Below are positions 33,206 through 44,390 of a DNA stretch of 64,000 bases, piece by piece. The translations under genes were made by a program, and so were the position numbers. Positions within the stretch are counted from its first letter, which is position 1, and every line of letters begins with the position of its first letter. Source of the stretch: Emmonsiellopsis sp. PD_33 (taxonomy: Eukaryota > Ascomycota > Eurotiomycetes > Onygenales > Ajellomycetaceae); assembly GCA_032988165.1 (NCBI GenBank), contig JANTQF010000131.1, forward strand, positions 26,619 through 90,618. Reading direction: 5' to 3'. Under the pieces are notes generated by a model that worked only from the letters and a program-made list of their open reading frames with translations, ran no database searches and was not told where the DNA came from.

Positions 33206-36200
33206 TTTTGTAATTACTCACTTAATCTCTTTTTAGAGATTCTCATTATATTCACCCTTTAAATGTAATTTATATGTATAGTAGATTCTTCTGAATATAA
33301 TCTATACATATAGTAAACTTTTTTGAAATCTAAAATATAACTTACTCAGCTCAGCTCTACTAGATAATATATCAGTAAAAGGCTTCAAAGCTCTAACAGT
33401 TCATATTGATATCTCATAAGATTTTCCTCTGAACTTTTTAAATCCTCTGAACTTTCTAAATCCTCTGAACTCTCTAAATTTAAATAATCTTTTGAATTCA
33501 TTATAAATATGGATCTTCTACATGAAGATAGTACCTCTTCTTAGGGCTCTGATGCTAAATTCTAAAACTTTATCTAATAACTTATGAATAAGATTAATCT
33601 CATTGCTGAATAAAATTATATACTTATACTAACTTTAGCTTCTATTCTGACTCTTACTCATCTAATTACTTTTTTTGAGAACTTCCTGAGACACCTAAAA
33701 GAAAGGCTTATCATCTTTGAGAAATTCATGAGTAAATAAGTCTCTAAATACCCTGTCTGATGCCTCAGTGTGGAGGCTAAAATCACTTTAAATAGTCTTA
33801 TGATTAAATCTCTTATTAATCAGGCCTGATACATTTACATCTAACTCTCTAATACTATTATCACCTGATTCTACTCTTAGATGAAGGTTAATGTTAAGCT
33901 TATTCCTATAACCTCTGATGTTATTCTTAACTAGCTTGACATTCTTTTCTCTAATCCTTCAGTAGCCTAGAAGGCCCTAACCTAGCTATATAATGTTTAC
34001 TAGAAAACTGATTTACTCTCTATCTTTCTTCTGAGATTTGATCAGAAGATCCTGGAAGCTAGCAGCCAGCTATGAGATGACACTGTTAAGAAGGCCCTAT
34101 TTAAGAAGGCTATCAAGTTTGAACTTCTATAATAGACTGTTGCCTCTATTAAATTCTTCATGTACCTTAAATATTATATGAAGTTTCATGGCATAGAGAA
34201 TAACCTATCTGAAATTAAGATCATTTAGAGCTAAATTCATGATAATATTCCTATCATCTCTGAGGAGGCCTTTCTCAAGATCTCTCTACTAAAGAATTTA
34301 AATGCTATGAACTGAATATCTATAGGGCTTACTCATATAAATGCATTCTACATTCTAAATATAATTACTACTACTATTATTAACTGCTATACCTAAGATA
34401 TCTACATTAACTGTGATAAACCTGAATATAGAGCTGCTAACTGCTGTAGAACCCATATTTCTCTGAAACTACTCATACAGTCTGTAAATATATAAATTAA
34501 GTCTAAAGAGGAGGAAGACTTTAAAGATATTAAGTCAGACTTGGGAAAAAACTAGCTTTCATGTAAAATTATAAGTAGAAGCTCCTGAAGTTAGATAGAA
34601 AGACTTTTAAGAAGAAAATGACTATTCTGATGATTCTTATATCTACTATAGTTAATTATTCTTTTAATATAAATGCTATAGTAGATAGTAGTTGCTATTA
34701 CTATTTAATAATTTATTTTCACATGATTAATTATTATAATCTTCTGTGTATTCTGATCAACCCCTGAAAGATTGAAGGTATTAATGGTAATACAGGCAGC
34801 TTTATATGAAATATGATGAAGTTTGATGTTGATGTTAATAGATTTCTCTAAGAAAATATCTATATATATAAGATTGAGAACCTCCTGTATGACTTCATAC
34901 TAGGCTTATTATAGCTATCTGAACATTAAGTCCTTGTTAATGCTTATAACTGATGTATTATATTCTCTAGAGGCATCTATATCTCTAAAAAAGATGTTTA
35001 TAAGACTACTGATCTTCACTAAATCTTCATTAATATCTATAACCTTCTTTAAAGCTACAATCAGAAATTTAAGTCTCAATCTCTCATTGAAATCTTCACT
35101 GCTAACATGGCTGATATAGAGAAGGCTCTCTCATAACTCTCTAAGAAGTTAAAGATTAATCTTATAATAGTCCTCTCTCTATACTACTATAAATTTCTTG
35201 ATGTTTTTAATTATAAGGCTGCTGAGAAGCTTCTACCATTCTACAGTATATATGACTATCATATTGAATTTGAGAAGATAGATGATAAAGATTCTTAGTT
35301 GCTCTGAGGACTATTATATAATATATTGCATGATGAGCTGCTTGTGCTCTGTAAGACCCTTAATAACCTTTTGAATAAAGATTTTATCTGAGTTAGTAAT
35401 TTGCCTGTAGGTGCACCCATACTCTTTGTGAAAAAGCCAGGTAGAGACCTCTAGTTCTATATTAACTATTAGGGTTTTAACTATCTCACCTAAAAAAATC
35501 ATTATCTACTATTATTAATTAATGAGACTTTTGAATGGATCAGCTGAGCTAAATAGTTCATAAAGTTAGATGTCATTTCTGTATTCTATAAGATTTAAAT
35601 TGCAGAAGGAGATGAATGACTAACTGCCTTTTACATGAGATATGATCTATTTGAATGAATAGTTATTCTCTTTAGCTTCATGAATGCTCTGAGTACCTTC
35701 CAGAAATACATTAATTAGGTCTTATAAAACTATTTAGATAAATTTACTTTTATCTATCTTAATGATATTCTTATCTTTACTGATAGATTCTATAAGTAGC
35801 ATTAAGAGTACATTCAAAAAGTCCTTATCTACCTTTATGAGTATAGTCTTCTAATTGATATCAATAAATTTACCTTTAAAGTTCAAGAGATGATCTACCT
35901 TGACTTCATCATAGAGGTAGGGAAGGGAGTTCATATGAACCCTAAGAAGATTATTACTATTCTTAAATGAGAGGCCCCTATAATTATAAAAAGTATATAA
36001 GGCTTCCTAGAATTCATAAATTTCTACTAATACTTCATTTGAGATTTTTCTGATATCATCTAATTACTGACTGATCTTACATGCAAAGATCAGTAGTTTT
36101 AATAGTCTAAGAAAGTAGATAAGACATTCATATATTTTAAGTAGATATTTATCTTCATTCTGATGCTTATTACATTTAACTCTAACTGTCTGATGATAGT

Positions 36201-38266
36201 TGAAACAGACTCTTTTAGTTATATTATAAGTAATACTCTCATATAATAGGATAATAAAGGCATCCTATGACCCTATACATTCATATTTAAGAAGCTCAGC
36301 CCTGCTAAAGCTAACTATGAGATCTATAACAAGGAACTCCTCACCATTATCTAATATCTAGAAGAATGGGACTCTAAACTCTGCAGTATGAAAAACTTTG
36401 AAATCATTATAGATCATAAGAACCTCTGATATTTCATAATGACTCATAAACTTTCTAAATGTCAGATGCACTGAGCTGAATTTCTTAGTTACTTCTATTT
36501 TATAATCTATTACTACTTTAATATAGAGAACTTCATGGCTGATACCCTCTTCTGATATAAATAGAATATACCTTCTAAAGACTCTAATACCTACTGAGTA
36601 AATTACAAATAAAGACTACTAGATCTGCAGATTCTTAAAGAATCTGAAGTAACACTATATAGAGTAATATATATTTTACTTATTACCCTACTAATTATAA
36701 CTACCTTATCCCTACTTTAGGAACTCTAGAACACTACTGCTATCTCTAATGAATATCTTCAAATAATAATCTAGATTATCTAAGATAAAGCTCATTATTT
36801 TCTATCTGAATTTCAAGCTTATATTAATATCATTAAATACTTTATAGACTCTAACTTCTGACTACACTTCTGAGGAAGATGATAAGTTCCTGATTCAGAA
36901 CTATTATGCATCTGAATCATATAAAAAACTTATAATTCTCTGATGACTAACTATTTAGATCATAAAGTGCTTTACCAAATTTTATCCTGAGATTTCTACT
37001 AGCTTAATATATCTTAAAGTATTTAATAGTTCATCTAGAACTATAATATCTACTGATCTGTCATTATCTAGTAGGACTATTATCAAGGTTTACTTAAATC
37101 TCTTCTGATCTTTAAATATGTCTAATGTGATATTATCATTAATTTTACAGTAGATCTCTCTATAAGTAATAGCTGTAAGAATATCCTTATCATTATTAAT
37201 TATCTTAGTAAAGATATTATCTTTAAACCCTGTGTGAAGATGAATGTGCCTGCAGTAGCTAAAGCCTTCCTCTAAAGTTTATTTTATTATCAGTATGATC
37301 TACCCTATATAATTGTCTTAGACTGTAGAACCCAGTTTATTAGAGCTATCTGAATCTAAATCTATTAACTTCTTAAGATCTTCTAATACCTCTTGACTAT
37401 TTATTACCCTAAAACTAATGATAGCACTGAATGTATAATTCAGATAACTAAGAACTACCTTCAAAAATTCTATTTATATGCTCAGAATGACTGAAATGAA
37501 CTTCTTTTACATACTAAACTTGTAATTAATAGCTGTAATGCTATCAGTACTGATATCAGTCTGTTTTTCCTCTCATATAATTATAATCTTAAAGTTTTTA
37601 ATCTTACTAAATTATCTGAATCTTCTGCTTCATTCTGCAGTCTGATCTAAATTATAGATACTATTATCTTAAAACTCTAATAAGCTTACAAGTGGGCTGA
37701 ATCCTTTATGGCCAGTGCTCAGTAGAACTAATAGGACTATATAAATACTTACTAAAATCCTACTAAATATTATAAGGTAGATGATAAAATCTAGCTAGAC
37801 CTCTAAAATATTATAATTAATTATTTATCTTATATATTTAACTATTAATATATTAAGTACACTGTCATTGAAGTTCTAAAGAGTTATAACTATTATCTTA
37901 ACATGTCATCTGAGATTTATAATGTGTTTTATATGAACCTACTCTACAAGGCATTCATCAATCTATTCTTCTTGCAAGAGATCACTGACTGGCATCTGCC
38001 TGACATCATTGAGGAAGATAATAAGGTAGAATATGAGATTAAAGCCATTCTTAATTACTACTATCATAGATGAGAATTTCAGTACCTAATGAAGTAACTT
38101 AAATATAAGATCTTTTTATGAGAATCAACCTCTACCCTGCAGGACACTACTATGCTTACTCATTATAAAGAACTATATTTATCTAATAAGACTCTACCCA
38201 CATCATATTATATCTGATTCTCTGAACCCTCTCATCTATCCTCTGAAACTAAATAGAGAGAAATAA

Positions 38267-38520
38267 TGTGAAGAGTTATATCTTTATACTCTATATTTAT
38301 AGCTTGCCTGAACTTTATTTAATCTCTAACTGCCTGATTAGATGCCTTTAACTAGGCCTTTATATGAATATTTATCCACTCTGACCTCATGTAATTTCCT
38401 TCTATTTATATTGCATGATCTTATGATTTCTTTTCCTTTTTTCTTCCTTTCTCTAGTAATTATAATCTTAATTCTAGTGTATAGCTTACATGATTTACTT
38501 ATCAGAGTACACTCATTACA
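38267..38520 (+). repeat. Gypsy 3' LTR (254 bp)
   Basis: Starts TGTGAAGAGTTATATC and ends CTCATTACA; followed directly by the TTTTA duplication. Preceded by an A/G-rich tract consistent with a mutated polypurine tract. Confidence 0.9.
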
Positions 38521-38665
38521 TTTTAGCATAATATTAAAAGAAGCTCTGCTATTTACTTTAGAGGATCTCTAGCCACTGAAAGTAAAGTAAATTACAGCTT
38601 TTTAGCCTATGAACAGCCCAGAAAAAAAGGCACTAAAAGGGCTAAAAAAAATGGATGAGGGGATA

Positions 38666-39013
38666 GAGAAGGGTAGAAATCTAATGTCAATTTACTAAGG
38701 CTCTATTCAGTGAAAAAACTGTTTCTGTTTATTTCCCATTATACTAGAGTGAAGTAGTATTTTTACAAACAGAGCTAAAACATGCAGATCTTGAAGAATC
38801 AGTGGAAGAACTTCAGAAATTATAATTAAATTAGAGCTAAGAGTCTGATTTCTGTAGATAGATTTTCTGTTATTAAAAGTAGGCCCACCTTTCCTAGTTA
38901 AGCTATAGTCTCCCTTAATTCTCACTAATTCTATACTAAGTGGGTTAAAAACATACTAATTTAGTCTATACTATATAGTACCAAAAAATAGTATTTTATT
39001 GTATTTTATTGAT
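38666..39013. other. AT-rich spacer between the two 172-bp elements
   Basis: CpG-free sequence of about 350 bp. Its first part (from about 38697, GGCTCTATTCAGTGAAAAAA) resembles a stretch left of the split element (from about 32828, GGCCCTGTTCAGTGCAAAAC), so it may be another degraded repeat. The small frame at 38707-38925 has no domain. Confidence 0.4.
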
Positions 39014-39185
39014 TATCTCCTTGTCCATTTTTTTTGGCCCTTTTAGCACCTTTTTTTCTGGGCTGTTCATAGGCCAAAAAGCTGTAATTTACTCTACTTT
39101 CAGTGGCTAGAGACTCCCTAAAGCAAATAGCAGAGCTTCTTTCAATACTGTGCTAAAAAGGGCAAAATAAATGGATGAGGGGATA
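39014..39185. mobile_element. 172-bp TIR element (MITE), copy 2, uninterrupted
   Basis: Same length as copy 1 but in the opposite orientation: its reverse complement aligns end to end with the two pieces of copy 1. Ends are TATCTCCTTGTCCATTTT and AAATGGATGAGGGGATA. Its right end is also the boundary of the AT-rich island; normal CpG-bearing sequence resumes shortly afterwards (first CpG at 39253). Confidence 0.85.
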
Positions 39186-39320
39186 CCTTTGTGGATGATA
39201 TGCATCATGTTGACTCATCACTGGGTTATGCCATGAGGTACTTAGCTTGTCTCGGGTACTAGACGCGATAAGCAAAACCTGGGCGAAAATTCCGCTAGTC
39301 GCGTTCGTGCGGTCGGACCG

Positions 39321-40507
39321 AAATGGAGAGCTACGGTGAATGTAAAGGCGTCAATTGAGGACTGCCAGAAACGATAACGAATCTAGACAAGGAGCTTGCT
39401 AGCCTTCGAAAGGATAGCCGATTTGGTCGGGGATTCATCAAGCTGAATATGAGGATGCATGATATTCAGCTCTTCAGACAACAGATGCAAAGTCATACAG
39501 CTGGGATGCAGAGTGCGCTGCAAATGATAAACGTGTGCGTATGGCCTCCATGTTTGCAGCGAAAAAAAAAGGTGAACTTGCCGTAGGTGTCTTCTTATTC
39601 ACGGCCAATCCTCGCAAGAACTAGTCATGAATGGACTTCAGAATCTCAAATTGCAAATTGGCTGAGTTGAAATCACGATTTAAAATCAGAAGTCAATCAC
39701 CGACTCTTCTGTTAACAGACACGACGATGATCGCATCTGCGGAACGCTTCAGCAGTTAGTATCTGCAGCGGAAACATTCCGTTCCAACCGCCAGCACTGT
39801 TGCTGGAGGGTCAACAGTTTGGGGTGGCAGTGGGATGGGAGACACACTCAGCCATGAACAAACAGTATCAGAATATTGAGAACTGGATTACCGAACCGAT
39901 TAGTGAGGAGAGCACTTGCACCGTGGACAACTCCGACCATAGACTCGAGAGAACACGAGCCACACCGCCGCCGATAGGGATATGCCCCAATCCGACAAAG
40001 TTGACAGCCCCAGCGCCGACAGAAAACCAACATATTAGTGACGCCTCATGGTCCGGATCAGGCTCAGATATTGAAACCGACTTGAAAAAGAAGTTCGAGC
40101 AGCTGGCCTTGGAAAAGTTGGAGCAAAGAAACTATGGAAAGGCCGAAATATTTCTTCCCAAGCTCATCAATGACGAAGCGAATGAAAAGGCCGGCGAAGA
40201 ACATTCCTCGATCAAACTGAAGATCGCAGCCACCTGCTGCTTTCAAGGACGTTGGAGGGAAGCCGAAGCCTTCGTCGTTTCTCTCGCCATGGGCAAAGAG
40301 CAGGTAGACGCTACTGCGCTCCACATGCTCCACACTCTGGCTGTGTATACAATCCAACAGCAGCCAGAAAAGATAGCATATGAATGGTATGATGTGATCC
40401 AAGAGGCAAATAACCAAGGCTGGATTAAGAAACCCATTGAACCTGAGGTCCAGATGGGAGTTAGGCTCAGAAATAGTAGTTCCAATGCTTATAATGGTAA
40501 CAACTAG
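39321..40507 (+). pseudogene. Decayed PigL_N/STAND-like gene with helical-repeat C-terminus
   Basis: Two recognisable pieces. Around 39325-39533 the reading WRATVNVKASIEDCQKR, then after a one-base shift LDKELASLRKDSRFGRGF and LNMRMHDIQLFRQQM, resembles the helical PigL_N-type N-terminal domain that precedes NACHT or repeat domains in fungal STAND proteins. A donor-like GTGCGT follows at about 39536. A downstream frame, open by 39800 and ending at 40507, gives a linker, then amphipathic helices like TPRs (LALEKLEQRNYGKAEIFL, AATCCFQGRWREAEAFVV, HTLAVYTIQQQPEKIAYEWY). No NACHT domain or start Met is visible, and the 5' end abuts the transposon island. It is probably a truncated remnant; a spliced gene with undetected exons remains possible. 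Confidence 0.5.
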
Positions 40508-40598
40508 AAGAAAAGGGGCACTGTTACACTGCTGTTGTTGAAAACATGGGATTATAAAGGAAGTAGAGACTTTAATGGAAAGCTTCCTTGAGGAAAGT

Positions 40599-43454
40599 GG
40601 ATCATCTGGGCAGATGTCAATGGTACGTATAACCTTCGTTGGCTTTCTCTTGATCATAGAGCTCATTATTCCACTTCAGGGGACGGCCGCGATGACTATC
40701 TTGCGGTCCAGCAAGATGGATCAGTGCATGCAGCCATATTTGACGAAAGTGGAATTTCAGTACACGTAGTCAAGGACCTTGCTGGTGGTATCCGCGGACA
40801 GTCTGGGGACCAGGTCCGATTCGCAGATATCGATGGAGACGGCTATGCGGACTACATCGTCCAGTCCGATGACGGGGCCGCAACAGTCTCCATCAACACC
40901 AAAAACGTTGGCAACGATGATGGAAAACGTAATTTCGAGGAAGCCGTTGTCATTGCTAAGGGGGTCGATGGCGTATCTGGAGACAAGATCCAGTATGCTG
41001 ACATCAATGGGGATGGTCGCGCTGATTATCTGATCGTGTACGATGGGGGCGCAGTGACAGCGTAATAATGGAAAGTTCAAATTCGACTTCCACGGCACCA
41101 TGGCAACAGGGGTGGAAGGTGTCCCTGGAAATCGTGTCCGGATGATGGATATTTATGGCGACGGCTATGCGGACCATGTCGTGTTCGCCAGCCCGGAGGA
41201 ATTCCCTGATGGGCAACCGAAATCGTGCAAGAAGACAAGCGACTGCGGCGGTTACTGCGAGGTGCGTGGCTAGATTCTTTGAATTTAACCTCCGGCCTGG
41301 CGATATTGCTAACACGTAGGATCTGATAGGGCGGGACCAAAGCCTCATGCGAATCGTAAGTACAGCGGTGCGAAGTTTTAAAAAAAAGAAAGGGAAAATC
41401 AACTAACATGGTATACCACAGGGGAAAATGCAAATGCCAGAAATTGAATTGCGAGAAAACTTCTGACTGTTTAGATGCATGCCCTGTAAGTTGAATAAAA
41501 TTTCACGGAACACATGCGAACCCCCTCCTAACGGTCCCCTACAGGATAACAAAACGTTTTACTGTTCCCCTGAATCGTGAGTTCACATCCCTTTCCCGAA
41601 CTCGCTCGTATCTAACTCTTGCAGGCATGCGTGTAAATGCTACAAGCCAGCTGGATTCATCCCATTCTACCCCGACCAAGATTGCAAAACCGCAAAGGAT
41701 TGTACACAGGGGTGTGAGGTATGGCAGCCTTGTAGCTTTTCATAGCCTGGTCCCTGACTATATGTGGCAAGCTGACAACCGACCAGACAGATATAGACTT
41801 TGGTTTTGAGTGCACCGATGGCAGGTGTGCGTGCCGGAAAGCTGCTAGTGATAAGTGGACTAAAGACCGCTACGTGCCAGAGGATGATTATAAGGCCGAG
41901 TGCTCAGTAAGTAGTGTCCCGTCAAACGTTAAACGATTATTCTAACCTGCCCAGGGTTACGAACTCGCCCAGTGTCTTGTAACGCCAGAGGACGATGAAT
42001 GGTAATTATGCAACCCCCTTTCCCCTCTTAGAGGTACAAAATACTTATATTACTCTCCCTATAGGGTGTGCGCCTGCACCAAATTGACGGATCCGAAGTC
42101 GAAGACGAAGCGAGACGCACCAAACGAGCCAGTATCTTATCTCCGGAACACGAGAAAGTTGTCTGTGCGCGCTGGAGATGGAAACTGGGAAAGCCCAATT
42201 ACCATTGCTCCCGGTGTATCGGAGATCAAGGGGTCTGTTCACTTTGCGAAGTTCAACAAGGACGCTTTCCCTGACTATCTCGTGGTTACGCATTCTTCGA
42301 CCCCGAATATTGGCATTTATCAGGGGACAGGAACTCTGGACAAGGAGAATTCACTGCGACTGGCTGATCTTGACGGCAAGTTATTCATGACCGCTCTCGT
42401 CGATATTCTTTTGCTAACGAATATGCTATGGCGAATAGGCGATGAAAAGGATGATTACATCGTCGTCCGATCCGATGGAAGTGTAGATGCTTGGCTGAAC
42501 AAAGGAGCAAACAACCTCAAACCGCTTGCGAACTTAGCAGCTCCGAATAACAGAGACATCACGGCAAATAAGGTCCACTTTGCAGATGTTAATGGTTCGT
42601 AATGTCCTCTGGTCGAAGGATGTGAGTGGGACTCTCGCTAACCAGTTTCGTAGCGCCCACAGGTGATGGCAAAGCCGATTATCTCGTCATATGGGATGGC
42701 GGAAGCGTGGACGGGTATATAAATACCGGAAATTTAAATAAAGATGGCAGTAAGCGAAACTGGGAACCTTCTCACACCATCACCCCAGGACTCAACGGCG
42801 TAACTGGGGACAAAATCCGGTTTGCAGATGTAAATGGTAAGTGGCTGGAGATTGGATAACGATACCTAGGCCCTCTCAGATTCTAATAAAATCCATAGGC
42901 GACGGAAAGGCAGATCTCTGCGTTCTATATAACGGCGGTGCCGTCGAGGCGTATCTCAACACGGGTGTCTTGAACAAGGACCCGAGCAAACGGAGCTGGC
43001 GCCCTCTGCCTGGCGTATTTGCCGAAGGCGTCAATGGAGTGCCTGGGTCGAAAGTCCGTCTTGCGGACCTTGATGGTATGAGGCCCATTTCCAGATTGTC
43101 CATGCGATGATAAACTAACTTGGCTCTTAGGAGATGGATTGGCGGACTACCTGGTGCTTTATGACGGGGGAGCAGCAGACGCTTTCCACAATACCGGCAA
43201 CCTAGCAGCTGACCCGAGCGCACGTAACTTTGATGATTGGGGGACGGTTGCTGGTGGAGTGAATGGGGTATCTGGGGCACAGGTCCGATTCGCGGATCTC
43301 ACTGGTATGTTTCGCATATAATGGCCTTTTTTATATTGGTTGTTTTGTCTAGAAGAGGAATACTGACAAAGTGACAGGCGATGGAAAAGTTGACTATGTT
43401 GTGATCAACAAGGACGGATCGATTGACCTGATTAAGAACAAGTGTAGGGATTGA
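40599..43454 (+). CDS. FG-GAP/VCBS repeat protein with tandem six-Cys modules; frameshifted, 5' end missing
   Basis: Exons at about 40599-40622, 40680-41261, 41330-41355, 41422-41485, 41545-41576, 41625-41718, 41787-41906, 41955-42001, 42065-42375, 42439-42594, 42663-42836, 42899-43075, 43131-43304 and 43378-43454 all join in phase. Two FG-GAP blocks carry calcium-loop motifs such as DIDGDGYADY, DINGDGRADY and DVNGDGKADY. Between them lie three six-cysteine modules plus a degenerate fourth (positions 41210-42080). FG-GAP introns fall at N-G|D-G in phase 1 every time. The intron after 42375 is GC-AG (GCAAGT donor). Damage: the frame stops at TAA near 41063 and continues one base out of register in NNGKFKFDFHG. 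No signal peptide or start is visible. Function unknown; FG-GAP proteins are usually extracellular and bind ligands. Confidence 0.72.
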
Positions 43455-44390
43455 GTCGGCTTGGTTTTGGATGATAGATCGGGTCTTTATTTGTTGTTAT
43501 TAGATATACCCCAGGGTGTGCCTGCCTCAGAAGGCTGAGGGGCATTTCCTTTCGAAATTGCATGGGCATATAAAGCCACATGTTACTAGACACGGTGGGA
43601 GTGTATAGCTGCAATTTAGTTCAGGAGTTTGCTCTATTCGTCAGAAACATGATAGGGCTGGCAATTCTCAATACGAGTATGGTGGCGCTTTGCTGGACCT
43701 AATAATTCTTCAGGGCTGTAAAGGCTACCCCCTTATTCAGATGAAGCGTGTGGATGACATCATCTCCGAGATACTGGCGCAAGGTTGAAGTTTGACCTAA
43801 TATCTGCGCCAGTTGCCACCACCACCACCACGAGATGTACCCCTCCATATAAAACGGGTAGAGAGATACTTGGAGATGCGGGAATCCATGGTTCGGGTTT
43901 GTGGGAGATTCCGTACGGGAGGGGAGGACGAAGGTTCGGGTGCCTGAGTTGGAGGTTGTGGCGGTCTTATCGGCGCATTTTCTCTCAGCTGCTGGGAGGA
44001 TAGAAGCAGTGTGAAGCAACTCTCGACGTGAGGAGCCCGGGAATGACTCCGTTATTTATTCTTTGTTTTTGTTCTCCATTCCCTGTGAAATGTTGCTACA
44101 CTTCGACCGCAATATCAAAAGTGGCGTCGAATTAGATATCTTGGCATTCAGGAACCTTCCCATATCGGGCCTAGCGCGCTACGGGAATTTCTCGGAACAT
44201 CGGCCTTGTTCGCCATTGGCCGCGAAAAGTTTTCGGGATTTGGCCTTTTAAGCCGCGCATCTCCATTTCATTTTTTCCCTCGAACCTCCAGTCTCCAACC
44301 ACCCTCCTCCCTCCTTGCCTCGCTCCCCTCCACCCCCTCCACTCCCCCTCCTTTGCGCCCTCTGTTGTTTCCGCCCCTACGTCCCTCACA
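43455..44390. other. Intergenic and 5' leader of the phosphate carrier
   Basis: No gene is supported. From about 44275 to 44390 the sequence is a long pyrimidine-rich tract (CCTCCTCCCTCCTTGCC and similar), a typical leader of strongly expressed housekeeping genes. Antisense frames across it are compositional artefacts. Confidence 0.45.

Larger units (their letters stand above)
32952..38520 (+). mobile_element. Ty3/gypsy chromodomain retrotransposon, mutated
   Basis: Element of 5569 bp with 254-bp LTRs (TGTGAAG ... TTACA) and a TTTTA duplication at 32947-32951 and 38521-38525. Coding is on the plus strand, in the order of a chromovirus. Gag-like sequence starts near 33510. RT is at about 35560-35790 with EGDE, LTAFYMRYDLFE and the active site read as YLNDILIFTD (Y-x-D-D expected). 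RNase H has IIIDHKNL at 36400-36435. The integrase core near 37310-37600 reads VLDCRTQF and YYPKTNDSTE. A chromodomain trace lies near 38025-38110 (EYEIKAILNYYYHR, then FQYLMK). A degraded purine tract (AAATAGAGAGAAATAA) precedes the right LTR. Stops are frequent and no CpG was seen. Confidence 0.93.
32920..38665. mobile_element. 172-bp TIR element (MITE), copy 1, split by the gypsy element
   Basis: The left piece is 32920-32951 and the right piece 38526-38665, total 172 bp once the gypsy element and one target duplication are removed. Ends are inverted: TATCCCCTTGTCCATTTATT at the left and AAAATGGATGAGGGGATA at the right. The outer TA may be the target duplication, as for Tc1/mariner-type elements. 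No coding capacity, so it is a non-autonomous element. Confidence 0.85.

Noticed and set aside
26080..38520. CRISPR array or other spaced-repeat system
   Set aside because: Repeats here are LTR pairs and TIR elements; no regular spacer structure, and the genome is eukaryotic.
43699..44019. Minus-strand frame of 106 codons
   Set aside because: Trp-rich run comes from a CCA repeat; no domain or conserved start.
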